Source: Vicingus serpentipes
Lineage (GTDB): Bacteria; Bacteroidota; Bacteroidia; Flavobacteriales_E; Vicingaceae
Reading direction: 5' to 3'
NCBI RefSeq assembly: GCF_007993035.1
Contig: NZ_VOOS01000005.1
Location: 62,001 to 126,000, forward strand
DNA: 64,000 nt
Numbering within the stretch: the first letter of the stretch is position 1; every line of letters starts with the position of its first letter. Made by a program: the position numbers and the translations under genes. Of this stretch, positions 46,140-57,172 are shown one piece after another. The notes under the pieces are model-generated. The model saw only the letters and a program-made list of their open reading frames with translations, was not told where the DNA came from and ran no database searches.

Positions 46140-49100
46140 ATGAGAAAAATTGCTTTGGCAGTCGGCTTACTGATAAGTAGCTTTGGGTTTGCCCAAACGT
46201 ATGATTCCAATTTTTTGGATGGTAGCATCTTGTTTCAACTCAAGAAAAATGTTCAAACAGCTGAAACATTAAAAGATAAACCTGAATCATTGGTTAAAAA
46301 TGAAAATATTGGTGATTACCCTGTATTAAGAAATGCTCTTAAAGCGTTCTCAATTTCAGACTTTAATCGTCCAGTTTATCACACAGGAAAAGATGAATTA
46401 CAAAAAATTTATCGTTTAAAATTTAGCAATTACGCTGAAATTGATGAAATCATAAAAAAGTTAAGTCAATTAGAGGATGTAGAATATGCTGAAAAAGAAC
46501 CTATTTATAAGTTAAACTTCGTACCTAATGACCCTTTATATAATGGTACTGGAAAATGGTATCATGATTTAGTTGGTTCTGAAGCTGCATGGGATATTAG
46601 CCAAGGTAGTAACTCAATAAAAATTGCAATTGTTGATAATGCAGTATATGCTGATCACGTTGATTTGACAACATATAAGCAATGGGATATTGCTGACAAT
46701 GATGCTGATGCTACTCCTCCTGCTGGTGGAGGTTGGGCTCATGGAACTCACTGTGCTGGCTTAGCAACTGCCGATATTAATAATTCTATTGGTGTTGCTT
46801 CTTTAGGTGCAAATTGCGAATTAATTGGAGTTAAAGCAACTCCAGATAACGCTCCAAGTGGTGATGCAATATATTATGGATTTGAGGGTGTTGCATGGGC
46901 TTGTGCTAATGAAGCCAATGTTGTTAGCATGTCTTATGGAGGTACAGGTAACAGTACTGCTATGCAAAACTTAATTAATTCTTATCCTGAAGTGGTTTTC
47001 TTAGCTGCTGCTGGAAATGATGGGAATACAGTTTTACAATATCCAGGAGCATATGACAATGTTATTTGTGTTGGATCTGTTAATGGAAATAATTCACCTT
47101 CAAGTTTTACAAATTATAATGGTGCTACTTCTTTTGTTGATATTGCTGCACCAGGTGGAGGTGCTGGTTCAAATAGCTTTGGCGGCTTAAACAGTACATA
47201 CTATAGTGGTTCTACAGGAAATTATGCTGCGATATCAGGTACTTCTATGGCAACACCATTTGCTGCTGGGCTAGTTGGTTCTATGCTAAGCATTAACCCA
47301 ACTTTAACACCTACTCAAATAGAGAACTGTTTAAAAACAACTGGAGTACCAACTGGCGGCACAAGAGATATTGGACCAAGAATTGACGCTGCTGCTGCTC
47401 TAGCTTGTGTTGCTGCAACTGTTACAGGTGATCCTTTAGTTCAATTTATTGGAGCTCCAACATCAATTTATGAAGGGCAAACTGTAACATTTACAGACCA
47501 ATCTATCGATGGCGGAAACACTATTACAGATTGGCAATGGTCATTCCCTGGAGGAACTCCTTCAAGTTTTAATGGTCAGACACCACCAGCTATTACTTAT
47601 TCTACGGCAGGGGTTTATACCGTTGAATTAACAGTAACCAACACACAAAGTGCAGCTACAAAAACAAGAACAGACTATATTAATGTTAGCCTTGAACCTT
47701 ATGGTGCTTGGATTATACAAAACTCTGGATTTACAAATGCAAGTACAGGAATTGGACACATGGATGTAGTTGATATAAATACCGTATGGGCTATTGGTCA
47801 AGATGGTACTGGTGGTGGTGCTAACTACCAAGAAATGACTAAAACAACTGATGGAGGAAATAACTGGAGCGTTCAAACAATTGACATTGGTGATCCTAAC
47901 TTAGGTATTTCTATGGTTTCTGCAATAGATGACATGAATGCATGGTTGGTTGCTTATCCTCAAGCTGCTGGACAAACAGGCGGAATATGGAAAACTACAG
48001 ATGGAGGAGCAAATTGGACAAGACAAAATAGTGCTTCTTATAATAATGCTTCATCTTTTAGTAATGTTGTTCATTTTTGGGACGCTAACAATGGGTTTTG
48101 CCAAGGAGATCCAATTAATGGAGAATACGAAAACTATACAACCACTGATGGTGGTGCTACATGGAATCTTGTAAATGGAGCAAACATTCCGAATCCAACA
48201 GCTGGAGAGTATGGTTATGTTAGAGACATTGAAGTAGTTGGAGACACTGTTTGGTATGGAACAAATACTGGGAGACTTTATCACTCTACAGATAGAGGAT
48301 ATACATGGAATGTGTACCAAACTCCTGTAACTGATATGGGTGGTTCAAATTACTCATTTAAAGACGGTTATACTGGAGTTTTAACTACTGGTGGTGTTGT
48401 ATATAAAACTACAGACGCTGGAGCTAACTGGACTCAATTAACTACTACAGGATCAGTGTTTGAAAGTGGGTTGTGTTATATTGAAGGCACAGAAGTGATA
48501 TTTACAACTGGTACACAAGGTTCTTCTTATAGTGAGGATGGTGGAACTACATGGAATATTATTGATACTGACCAACATACTGTTTGTGAATTTGTCAATC
48601 CAACTGTTGGTTGGTCAGGTTATTTTACTGTAAGTTCTGTTGAACATGGTATCTGGAAATGGAATAGTTTAAACACAAACTTAACTGCAGATTTTAACGC
48701 TTCTCCTTTAATTGCTTGTGTTGGTGATACTATTCAGTTTACAGATTTAACTACTGGAGGAACTCTTACTGATTGGAACTGGCAATTTTTCGGAGGGACT
48801 GCACTAGATGCAACCGTTCAAAATCCTCAAGTTTATTATTCTGCTCCAGGAAGTTACAGTGTTCAACTTACTGTTGGAGATGCTGGTGGCCAAACAACAG
48901 TATCTAAAGGTGCATTTATTACAATTGTTGCTGCTCCTGCTAAACCACTTGTTGTTGGCGGACCTGCTACTGTATGTCAAGATTCTCTTGCTAGTTATGG
49001 TTGTCCTTCAGTTCCAGATGTATTCTATGTATGGCAATTACCAGCAGATTGGTTAGGCACTAGTACTACTCAAAACATTACTGCTACGGTCGGTACAATG

Positions 49101-49439
49101 TCTGGAACAGTTGGTGTTGCAGCATCTAATGTTTGTGGAGTAAGTGCATTTAAAACTAAAGCTGTAACCGTAGATGTATGTAGTACAGTAGGAATTAATG
49201 AAGTTGAAAATGGTGTTTTAAATGTATATCCGAACCCAGCTTCAACTGCATTAAATATTTCTGTTGATAACAAGCTTCTTAATAACTCAATTAATGTTAT
49301 TGATGTATTAGGTAACATAGTTTATACTAATTCAATCAATTCAAATATTGAAACAATTAACATTTCTAATTTATCTAAAGGAATGTACTTTGTTAAAATT
49401 GAAGGAATAGATAATCCTATCAAATTTATTAAAGAATAA
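46140..49439 (+). CDS. T9SS-secreted subtilisin-family serine protease with PKD and Asp-box domains
   Basis: A 1099-residue protein: signal peptide (about 1-19), inhibitor-like propeptide (to about 130) and S8 catalytic domain (about 140-425), with Asp166, His201 (HGTHCAG), Asn293 and Ser369 (GTSMATP) in place. A PKD domain (about 435-515) comes next, then a beta-propeller-like region with six Asp-box motifs (TTDGGNNW, TTDGGANW, TTDGGATW, STDRGYTW, TTDAGANW, SEDGGTTW), a second PKD (about 860-935), and a type A T9SS sorting domain (VYPNPASTALNIS ... KGMYFVKIE). It is exported by Sec, then T9SS, and probably digests proteins outside the cell. Single-gene unit. Confidence 0.95.
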   Translation: MRKIALAVGLLISSFGFAQTYDSNFLDGSILFQLKKNVQTAETLKDKPESLVKNENIGDYPVLRNALKAFSISDFNRPVYHTGKDELQKIYRLKFSNYAEIDEIIKKLSQLEDVEYAEKEPIYKLNFVPNDPLYNGTGKWYHDLVGSEAAWDISQGSNSIKIAIVDNAVYADHVDLTTYKQWDIADNDADATPPAGGGWAHGTHCAGLATADINNSIGVASLGANCELIGVKATPDNAPSGDAIYYGFEGVAWACANEANVVSMSYGGTGNSTAMQNLINSYPEVVFLAAAGNDGNTVLQYPGAYDNVICVGSVNGNNSPSSFTNYNGATSFVDIAAPGGGAGSNSFGGLNSTYYSGSTGNYAAISGTSMATPFAAGLVGSMLSINPTLTPTQIENCLKTTGVPTGGTRDIGPRIDAAAALACVAATVTGDPLVQFIGAPTSIYEGQTVTFTDQSIDGGNTITDWQWSFPGGTPSSFNGQTPPAITYSTAGVYTVELTVTNTQSAATKTRTDYINVSLEPYGAWIIQNSGFTNASTGIGHMDVVDINTVWAIGQDGTGGGANYQEMTKTTDGGNNWSVQTIDIGDPNLGISMVSAIDDMNAWLVAYPQAAGQTGGIWKTTDGGANWTRQNSASYNNASSFSNVVHFWDANNGFCQGDPINGEYENYTTTDGGATWNLVNGANIPNPTAGEYGYVRDIEVVGDTVWYGTNTGRLYHSTDRGYTWNVYQTPVTDMGGSNYSFKDGYTGVLTTGGVVYKTTDAGANWTQLTTTGSVFESGLCYIEGTEVIFTTGTQGSSYSEDGGTTWNIIDTDQHTVCEFVNPTVGWSGYFTVSSVEHGIWKWNSLNTNLTADFNASPLIACVGDTIQFTDLTTGGTLTDWNWQFFGGTALDATVQNPQVYYSAPGSYSVQLTVGDAGGQTTVSKGAFITIVAAPAKPLVVGGPATVCQDSLASYGCPSVPDVFYVWQLPADWLGTSTTQNITATVGTMSGTVGVAASNVCGVSAFKTKAVTVDVCSTVGINEVENGVLNVYPNPASTALNISVDNKLLNNSINVIDVLGNIVYTNSINSNIETINISNLSKGMYFVKIEGIDNPIKFIKE

Positions 49440-49458
49440 TTTTGTTAGAATACTAACA

Positions 49459-49494
49459 CAAAAAAGGGCTTTGAAATATTCAAAGCCCTTTTTT
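49459..49494 (+). terminator. Terminator between the protease gene and yifB, usable on both strands
   Basis: AAAAAGGGCTTTGAA pairs with TTCAAAGCCCTTTTT (15 bp) around a short loop, with A- and T-runs on either side. It serves two convergent genes. Confidence 0.88.
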
Positions 49495-49522
49495 ATTTAT
49501 AAAGAAATAATGTTTTTGTACT

Positions 49523-51070
49523 TTAACCAGCCCACCCTTCTCTGTCTAGACTTCTATATTGAATAGCTTCAGCTACATGGTTTGTTTTAATCTGTTCAGA
49601 AAAATCTAGGTCAGCAATAGTTCTACTTACTTTTAAAATTCTATCATAAGCTCTTGCAGATAAACCTAATTTATCCATTGCTTTTTTTAATAAGCCTTGA
49701 GCTTTTTCATCAATAACACAAATTTCTCTTAATTGTTTAGCATTCATTTGTGCATTTGAATGCACCCCTTTATTTTTAGAAAATCTTTCCTCTTGAAGTT
49801 CTCTTGCTTTTATAACTCTGTCCCTAATTTGATTACTACTTTCACTATTAGAGACCTCGACCTTTGAGCTTAATTCATTAAATGATACAGGAGTAACCTC
49901 AACATGTAAATCAATTCTATCTAATAGTGGTCCTGAAATTTTACTTAAATATTTTTGTACTACACCAGGCGAACAAACACAGTCTTTCTCTGGGTGATTA
50001 TAATATCCACACGGACATGGATTCATAGAGGCAACCAGCATAAAACTTGCAGGATAGTCAACAGTAAATTTTGCCCTAGAAATAGAAACTCTTCTATCTT
50101 CCAAAGGTTGTCTTAACACCTCAAGAACTGTTCGTTTAAATTCAGGTAATTCATCTAAAAAAAGTACTCCGTTGTGTGCTAAAGAAATTTCACCAGGTTG
50201 AGGAAATCCACCTCCTCCAACTAAAGCAACATCAGAAATGGTGTGGTGTGGCGATCGAAATGGCCTTACACTAATTAAAGAGGTTTCTTTTGCTAACTTA
50301 CCTCCTACTGAATGAATTTTTGTTGTTTCTAGTGCCTCATTTAAGGATAGCGGAGGTAATATTGTAGGTAATCGTTTTGCAAGCATTGTTTTACCTGCTC
50401 CAGGAGGTCCTATTAAAATTACATTGTGCCCTCCAGCCGCAGCTATTTCCAAGGCCCTTTTAATATTCTCTTGGCCTTTAACGTCTAAAAAGTCAAAATC
50501 TACACTGTTTAAGTTTTCATAAAACTCTTTTCGGGTATCAATTTCTGTTGCTTCAAGTTTTTTATCACCGTTAAAAAACTCAATAACTTCTTTAATATTA
50601 TCAACACCATAAACTTCAATGTCGTTAACAATTGCAGCTTCTCTTGCGTTAGCTTTAGGCAAAATAAACCCTTTAAAACCTTCTTTTCTAGCTTGAATAG
50701 CTATTGGTAAAGCACCTTTAATTGACTGTAAGCTTCCATCTAATGAAAGTTCTCCCATTATTAAGTATTCGCCAACTCTATCATCTTTTATTTGTCCTGA
50801 AGCTGCTAATATTCCGATAGCAATAGTTAAGTCGTAGGCAGATCCTTCTTTTCTGATATCTGCTGGTGCCATGTTAACTACTGTTTTTTTACCAGGCATT
50901 TTATATCCTACATTTTTCAGTGCTGATTCTATTCTTTGTTGACTTTCTTTAACAGCATTATCTGGTAGTCCTACCATAAAAAATTTCATGCCACGATCAA
51001 CATTTACTTCAACAGTAATTGTTATCGCATCAACGCCAACAACAGCACTACCAAAAGTTTTAACTAGCAT
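49523..51070 (-). CDS. YifB/ComM family Mg-chelatase-like AAA+ ATPase
   Basis: A 515-residue protein with an N-terminal Lon-like ChlI domain (about 1-170), an AAA+ Mg-chelatase domain with Walker A GPPGAGKT (about 220) and the FLDELPEF Walker B, a cysteine cluster ([17 protein letters not shown]), and a C-terminal helical domain. ComM is a helicase that aids branch migration during natural transformation; other family members have unknown roles. Its start directly abuts the stop codon of gmhA. Confidence 0.93.
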   Translation of the reverse strand: MLVKTFGSAVVGVDAITITVEVNVDRGMKFFMVGLPDNAVKESQQRIESALKNVGYKMPGKKTVVNMAPADIRKEGSAYDLTIAIGILAASGQIKDDRVGEYLIMGELSLDGSLQSIKGALPIAIQARKEGFKGFILPKANAREAAIVNDIEVYGVDNIKEVIEFFNGDKKLEATEIDTRKEFYENLNSVDFDFLDVKGQENIKRALEIAAAGGHNVILIGPPGAGKTMLAKRLPTILPPLSLNEALETTKIHSVGGKLAKETSLISVRPFRSPHHTISDVALVGGGGFPQPGEISLAHNGVLFLDELPEFKRTVLEVLRQPLEDRRVSISRAKFTVDYPASFMLVASMNPCPCGYYNHPEKDCVCSPGVVQKYLSKISGPLLDRIDLHVEVTPVSFNELSSKVEVSNSESSNQIRDRVIKARELQEERFSKNKGVHSNAQMNAKQLREICVIDEKAQGLLKKAMDKLGLSARAYDRILKVSRTIADLDFSEQIKTNHVAEAIQYRSLDREGWAG

Positions 51071-51646
51071 TTACTGTAATTTTTCTTCTATATAATGTAT
51101 TAATGAATGGATTACTTTGATGTGTATTTCTTGAACTCTATCAGAGTATTGAGAGTGTGGAGCTCTAATTTCAACATCACACATTTCAGATAACTTACCT
51201 CCATCTTTTCCAGTCAACGCAATAACTTTTATGCCCTTTTGCTTAGCTACTTCAACTGCTCTTAATACATTCTTTGAGTTTCCACTAGTACTTATTGCCA
51301 ACAACACATCTCCTGGATTTCCAACTGCTGAAACATATCTTGAAAAAATCTCATCAAATCCATAATCATTACCCACACAAGAAATATGAGATGGATCTGA
51401 AATTGAAATTGCAGCTAAAGGTTGCCTATTCTCTCTAAATCTTCCTGTTAATTCCTCTGCAAAATGCATTGCATCACACATAGAACCTCCATTTCCACAA
51501 GAAATTACTTTTTTACTTTTTAAAAATGAATCTACCATCAAATCTCCAGCTTCAACAATTTTAGTTAAGTTATTTTCATCAGTCAAAAATTGGTCTAAAA
51601 TTTGTTTAGCTTCTATAAAATTGTTTTTTATTAACTTTAAACTCAT
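51071..51646 (-). CDS. gmhA: Sedoheptulose 7-phosphate isomerase (phosphoheptose isomerase)
   Basis: A 191-residue SIS-domain protein with [20 protein letters not shown] and [20 protein letters not shown], the GmhA signatures. It makes D-glycero-D-manno-heptose 7-phosphate for the lipopolysaccharide inner core. No other heptose genes are nearby; it is cotranscribed with yifB. Confidence 0.94.
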   Translation of the reverse strand: MSLKLIKNNFIEAKQILDQFLTDENNLTKIVEAGDLMVDSFLKSKKVISCGNGGSMCDAMHFAEELTGRFRENRQPLAAISISDPSHISCVGNDYGFDEIFSRYVSAVGNPGDVLLAISTSGNSKNVLRAVEVAKQKGIKVIALTGKDGGKLSEMCDVEIRAPHSQYSDRVQEIHIKVIHSLIHYIEEKLQ

Positions 51647-51749
51647 TATAAATAGGATATTTTACGATTATAACACATTTTTTAATTATCAAATTTAGAT
51701 AATAAATAAAGTATTTCTATTTTTATATCCACTTTTAAGAATTACACTT

Positions 51750-52196
51750 ATGAAAAAATTATTACTAAGCTTACTTACTTTAATTACAATAAGTACTTTA
51801 AAAGCTCAAACAGAAGACGACAGTCAAATTACTTGTTATCAAAAATATGCTGAAGTTTTTGAAAAAAGAGGAGCGGAAGATGTTGATGATGGAACTTACA
51901 ATGATGTTATAATTACTTTTAGAAAAGGTAGTATGGCAGATTGTTTTATGGGAAAAGTAACTGTTAAAGGCGGCGCAATTGATCCCAACGAAATGTATTT
52001 ACGATTTGTAGATGATGAGTATGAAAAAGTAGACCGTAAGTATAGATACCCTGATCAAGTTGTAAAGATTATTAATGGTATGAGTAGAACTATGGTAACT
52101 GTAGATGACGAATTAATCGATGTTTTATTTACCAAAAAAATTAAACCTAAGAAAAAATCCTACGTTAGAGCTTCAGATCCTGACTTTGATTTTTAA
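51750..52196 (+). CDS. Secreted protein of unknown function
   Basis: A 148-residue protein with a signal peptide (KKLLLSLLTLITISTLKAQ) and a mature domain of about 128 residues with two cysteines (ITCYQKYAEVFEKRGAEDVD, ADCFMGKV) that could form a disulfide. I do not recognise the family. It is a single gene, divergent from gmhA and convergent with kbl across a shared terminator. Confidence 0.75.
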   Translation: MKKLLLSLLTLITISTLKAQTEDDSQITCYQKYAEVFEKRGAEDVDDGTYNDVIITFRKGSMADCFMGKVTVKGGAIDPNEMYLRFVDDEYEKVDRKYRYPDQVVKIINGMSRTMVTVDDELIDVLFTKKIKPKKKSYVRASDPDFDF

Positions 52197-52212
52197 CAAA
52201 AATATATCCTAA

Positions 52213-52250
52213 AATAATAAAGGCGAGCCAACTGGTTCGCCTTTATTATT
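52213..52250 (+). terminator. Long-stem terminator between two convergent genes, usable on both strands
   Basis: AATAATAAAGGCGAGCC pairs with GGTTCGCCTTTATTATT (17 bp with one G-T) around a 4-nt loop. Confidence 0.85.
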
Positions 52251-52264
52251 ATCACTGTTTCTAA

Positions 52265-53455
52265 TTATTTTATAACTCCCAATTCTTTAGCAATTTTTTC
52301 AAAAGCATTAATTGCTTTATCTAAATGGGCTTTAGTATGAGCTGCAGAAATTTGAACTCTAATACGTGCTAAATCTTTCGGCACAACTGGATAAAAGAAT
52401 CCAACAGCGTAAATTCCTTCTTCTAGTAATTTATCTGCAAATACTTGAGCTAATTTTGCATCATACAACATTACCGGAACTATAGCTGAATCTCCATTTC
52501 TAAACTCCAATCCAATTCTTCTCAAACCATCTTTAAAATAATTCGTATTCGATTCTAAAGTATCTCTTAACTCAGTTGTTGTACTTAAAAGGTCAAATAC
52601 TTCAATTGATGCTCCTACAATTGAAGGTGATAATGAATTTGAAAACAAATATGGTCTGGAGCGTTGGCGTAACATATCAATCACCTCTTTCTTACCTGAA
52701 GTAAAACCACCCATTGCTCCACCCAGAGCCTTTCCTAAAGTAGAGGTAATAATATCTACCCTCCCCATTACATTGTTATGCTCGTGTGTTCCTCTTCCCG
52801 TTTTACCAATAAACCCTGTAGCATGACAATCATCAACCATAACCATCGCATCATATTTTTCAGCTAAATCGCAAATTTGATCTAACTTAGCAACATATCC
52901 ATCCATAGAAAACACGCCGTCTGTTACAATAATTCTGTTACGCTGAGCTTGAGCAGCTTTTAATTGTTCTTCCAAGTCAGCCATATCACTATTTTTATAA
53001 CGGTAACGAGCAGCTTTACATAATCTAACACCATCAATTATAGAGGCGTGATTTAATTCATCAGAAATAATAGCATCATCAGCACCAAATAATGGCTCAA
53101 AAACTCCTCCATTAGCATCAAATGCAGCTGCATAGAGAATAGTATCTTCCATACCTAAAAAATCAGAAATCTTTTTTTCCAATGTTTTATGAATATCTTG
53201 AGTTCCACAAATAAATCTAACCGAAGACATTCCATATCCATGAGTATCAAGTGCTTTTTTAGCTCCTTCTATTACTTTTGGATGAGAAGATAAACCCAAA
53301 TAATTATTCGCACACATTATTACCACGTCATCACCTGTGTTAACTTTAACTTCAGCACCCATAGGTGTAGTAATAATTCGTTCTTTTTTATATAGACCAG
53401 CATCTTCTATGTTCTTTAATTCTTTCTGTAAATCTGATTGTAATTTGCCGTACAT
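52265..53455 (-). CDS. kbl: Glycine C-acetyltransferase (2-amino-3-ketobutyrate CoA ligase)
   Basis: From the ATG at 53455 the product is 396 residues, like E. coli Kbl (398); an ATG at 53494 would add 13 unrelated residues. It is a fold-type I PLP enzyme with the Lys motif [14 protein letters not shown] and the alpha-oxoamine synthase features [10 protein letters not shown] and [10 protein letters not shown]. It converts 2-amino-3-ketobutyrate and CoA to glycine and acetyl-CoA in threonine breakdown. No threonine dehydrogenase gene is adjacent. Confidence 0.95.
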   Translation of the reverse strand: MYGKLQSDLQKELKNIEDAGLYKKERIITTPMGAEVKVNTGDDVVIMCANNYLGLSSHPKVIEGAKKALDTHGYGMSSVRFICGTQDIHKTLEKKISDFLGMEDTILYAAAFDANGGVFEPLFGADDAIISDELNHASIIDGVRLCKAARYRYKNSDMADLEEQLKAAQAQRNRIIVTDGVFSMDGYVAKLDQICDLAEKYDAMVMVDDCHATGFIGKTGRGTHEHNNVMGRVDIITSTLGKALGGAMGGFTSGKKEVIDMLRQRSRPYLFSNSLSPSIVGASIEVFDLLSTTTELRDTLESNTNYFKDGLRRIGLEFRNGDSAIVPVMLYDAKLAQVFADKLLEEGIYAVGFFYPVVPKDLARIRVQISAAHTKAHLDKAINAFEKIAKELGVIK

Positions 53456-53622
53456 AATATTTGTTTTTAGAAAAAACGAATTTACTACTTTCAACGAAAG
53501 TATTTATAAAGTTTGTTTACTTAAATAGATAAGTTAACGACAAAAAAATATCATCTAGCTAAAATAAGTTACTTACATCCGATTTTTTACGATATTGTAA
53601 TCCTTAAAAAAAGGTTAAACAA

Positions 53623-54078
53623 ATGTTAACTGAATTTATCACTACTTTCTTAATTAGCATATCTCCTTTAGGAGAAGCTAGGGCAGGTATTCCCTATGGA
53701 GTTATGAATAACCTTCCTGTTGGCTGGGCTTTTTTAGTGGGATGGATTGCAAACATTTTAGTTTTTCCTCTTTTTTTTAAAGGCATTAGTTTCTCAAATA
53801 AAACTTTATGGAAGAGTCGTACTTATAAAAAAGGTGCTGTTTACTTATCGAAAAGAGCTAAAAAGAAAACTAAAAGTAGTATTGATAAATATGGTTTATG
53901 GGGATTAATGGTTTTTGTAATGATTCCTCTTCCAATTACTGGAGCATATATCGGAACATTAGCAGCCTATATTCTTGGCATGGATTATAAAAAAGCATTT
54001 TTGGCTGTAACAATTGGTGTTACAATATCAAGCATAATAATAGCTGGAGGAATGTATCTTGGAACTTCTCTTAAATAA
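53623..54078 (+). CDS. Small multidrug export family membrane protein (COG2426)
   Basis: A 151-residue protein with about four transmembrane helices and the family N-terminus SPLGEARAGIPYGV, plus MIPLPITGAYIGTLAAYILG. This matches the Sm_multidrug_ex/COG2426 family, remotely related to DedA-like transporters. The transported substrate is unknown. Single gene. Confidence 0.85.
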   Translation: MLTEFITTFLISISPLGEARAGIPYGVMNNLPVGWAFLVGWIANILVFPLFFKGISFSNKTLWKSRTYKKGAVYLSKRAKKKTKSSIDKYGLWGLMVFVMIPLPITGAYIGTLAAYILGMDYKKAFLAVTIGVTISSIIIAGGMYLGTSLK

Positions 54079-54108
54079 AAAAAGCTCCATTTTAAATGGA
54101 GCTTTTTT
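54077..54108 (+). terminator. Terminator between the export protein gene and gdhA, usable on both strands
   Basis: AAAAAAGCTCCATTT pairs with AAATGGAGCTTTTTT around a tiny loop, lying between two convergent stop codons. Confidence 0.88.
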
Positions 54109-54129
54109 ATATCTAAGTAATTATTTGAA

Positions 54130-55485
<1,356 letters not shown>

Positions 55486-55517
55486 TTATTTAAATTGTAT
55501 GTAATTTATTATCAAGA

Positions 55518-55525
55518 CAAATGTA
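55518..55525 (-). promoter_or_regulatory. Possible -7 box upstream of gdhA
   Basis: TACATTTG on the minus strand, 39-46 nt before the gdhA ATG, fits TAnnTTTG; no TTTG is found at the usual spacing. Confidence 0.3.
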
Positions 55526-55619
55526 ACTTTTTTTCGAGTTTTCACATTTTTTTTTGTCAAAAAATGACGACTTATATTTTTATAGGAATTTCATGTTTTC
55601 AACTGAATATAAAATAAGT

Positions 55620-55652
55620 TTTGCTTTTGTATTTTATTTTTATCTACATTTG
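55620..55652 (+). promoter_or_regulatory. Flavobacterial promoter of the trp operon
   Basis: TTTG (55620-55623), a 21-bp spacer and TACATTTG (55645-55652) give a full match to the Bacteroidota consensus. The expected transcript start is about 55658, just before the leader-peptide ATG at 55662. Confidence 0.65.
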
Positions 55653-55661
55653 TAATCGATT

Positions 55662-55724
55662 ATGGGAATGACAAAAAATACAAATTGGTGGTGGTTCAGT
55701 TTAAACTCAATAAACGTGAACTAA
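55662..55724 (+). CDS. trpL: trp leader peptide
   Basis: A 20-codon frame ATG GGA ATG ... TGG TGG TGG TTC ... TAA encodes MGMTKNTN-WWW-FSLNSINVN. The three consecutive Trp codons (55686-55694) make it a sensor of charged tRNA-Trp. A second ATG at 55668 would give 18 residues. It sits between a strong promoter and a terminator hairpin, directly before trpE. Confidence 0.88.
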   Translation: MGMTKNTNWWWFSLNSINVN

Positions 55725-55778
55725 AAACCTCTATATAAGAAATTTAAAAAAGGCTTAACTCACGTTAAGCCTTTTTTT
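55686..55778 (+). promoter_or_regulatory. Ribosome-mediated trp attenuator (competing hairpins)
   Basis: Segment 1 (GGTTCAGTTTA, 55693-55703) pairs with segment 2 (TAAACgTGAACT, 55711-55722), about 11 bp with one bulge; its 5' edge overlaps the last Trp codon. Segment 2 (AACGTGA, 55713-55719) can instead pair with TCACGTT (55760-55766) inside the terminator. A ribosome stalled on the Trp codons would cover segment 1, free segment 2, form the antiterminator and let transcription enter trpE. With ample Trp, hairpin 1:2 and the terminator form. Confidence 0.85.
55746..55778 (+). terminator. Attenuator terminator of the trp operon
   Basis: GGCTTAAC (55752-55759) pairs with GTTAAGCC (55764-55771) around TCAC, extended by an A-run against a seven-T run. 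It lies 18 nt before the trpE ATG, so it must be read through for operon expression. Confidence 0.92.
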
Positions 55779-55795
55779 ATATCAAAAAATTTAAA

Positions 55796-57172
55796 ATGAA
55801 TATTACTACAAATACGACAACTTTTTTAGCTGACACTATTACTCCTGTTGGTTTACACCTTAATTTAAGAGATAAATTTTATAATAGTTTTTTACTAGAA
55901 AGTTCTGACTATCATAGCAATGAAAATGCTTTGTCGTTTATCTGTTTAGCACCTCTCGCAACTTTTAAAGTAGAAAGCAATTCCATTCAAATTAGCGGTT
56001 TAGGTCTTGACAAAAATGCAACTATTATACAAGGGAGCGATGTAACTTTAGGATTACAACAATTCATCAATCAATTTCCAGTAAAAGAAAAAACTATTAA
56101 TGGCATTTTTGGTTATACTGCTTATGACGCAATTCAATACTTTGAAAAAATAAATATTAAAAAAAATAAAAAGGAGAATGCAATTCCTATTATAAACTAT
56201 AGCTTCTATAAATACATTATTCAAATCAATCATTTTAAAAATGAATTAACGATAATAGAAAATCTAGTTGATGATGAAATTAGTGAAATTGACAAAATTG
56301 AAAAGCTAGTGAAAACAACATCACACCCTCAATATAATTTTAAATTGGAAGGCGAACAACATTCTAACTTAACCGATGATGATTTTAAAGAAATGGTTAA
56401 GAAAGGAAAGTTTCATTGTCAACGAGGCGATGTTTTTCAAATAGTGCTTTCTCGTCAGTTTCTACAAAAATTTAAAGGCGATGAATTTAATGTATATCGA
56501 GCTCTTCGTTCAGTAAATCCATCACCATATTTATTTTATTTCGATTTTGGAGATTATAAGTTATTTGGATCTTCACCTGAAGCACAAATAAAAGTTGAAA
56601 ATGGAAAAGCAACTATTAACCCTATAGCAGGAACATTTAAAAGAACTGGTAACGATATTGAAGATAGAGAATTAGCAGAAAAGTTAGCAGCAGATCCTAA
56701 AGAAACAGCCGAACATAATATGCTGGTAGATTTAGCAAGAAACGATTTGAGTAAACACGGAAAAAATGTAAGAGTAAAAACTTATAAAGAAGTTCAGTTT
56801 TATAGCCATGTAATACATTTAGTCTCTGAGGTAACAGCTGATATTAATCAAAAAGAATCAGTACAATTATTTGCCGATACTTTTCCTGCAGGCACATTAA
56901 GTGGAGCTCCAAAGTATAAAGCATTAAAGCTAATTGAAGAGTATGAAAATACAAACAGAGGTTTTTATGGGGGTGCAATTGGCTATTTCGGTTTTGATGG
57001 AAGTGTGAATCATGCAATTACTATTCGAAGTTTTTTAAGTAAAAAAAATACACTTTACAGTCAAGCTGGAGCAGGTGTTGTTATTAAATCTAACGAAGAA
57101 AGTGAGATGCAAGAAGTGAAAAATAAATTAGGAGCTTTACAACAAGCATTAAAATTAGCAGAACAGTTATGA
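55796..57172 (+). CDS. trpE: Anthranilate synthase component I
   Basis: A 458-residue chorismate-utilising enzyme. The N-terminal region keeps the Trp-binding LLESSD motif (about residues 33-38), so feedback inhibition by tryptophan is likely. The C-terminal domain shows FQIVLSRQF, PIAGTFKRTG and FPAGTLSGAPK. It makes anthranilate from chorismate with ammonia from TrpG. It is the first structural gene of the operon and overlaps trpG by 4 nt. Confidence 0.96.
   Translation: MNITTNTTTFLADTITPVGLHLNLRDKFYNSFLLESSDYHSNENALSFICLAPLATFKVESNSIQISGLGLDKNATIIQGSDVTLGLQQFINQFPVKEKTINGIFGYTAYDAIQYFEKINIKKNKKENAIPIINYSFYKYIIQINHFKNELTIIENLVDDEISEIDKIEKLVKTTSHPQYNFKLEGEQHSNLTDDDFKEMVKKGKFHCQRGDVFQIVLSRQFLQKFKGDEFNVYRALRSVNPSPYLFYFDFGDYKLFGSSPEAQIKVENGKATINPIAGTFKRTGNDIEDRELAEKLAADPKETAEHNMLVDLARNDLSKHGKNVRVKTYKEVQFYSHVIHLVSEVTADINQKESVQLFADTFPAGTLSGAPKYKALKLIEEYENTNRGFYGGAIGYFGFDGSVNHAITIRSFLSKKNTLYSQAGAGVVIKSNEESEMQEVKNKLGALQQALKLAEQL

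Noticed and set aside
47628-48320. Minus-strand open frames within the protease gene
   Set aside because: They are shadows of the Asp-box coding region, cysteine- and serine-rich without any recognisable domain, and lie wholly inside a well-supported gene.
55662-55724. Leader frame as a chance short open frame
   Set aside because: Three adjacent TGG codons, the exact overlap with a competing hairpin, the promoter before and terminator after it, and the trp genes downstream make chance unlikely, so it was kept as a real leader peptide.
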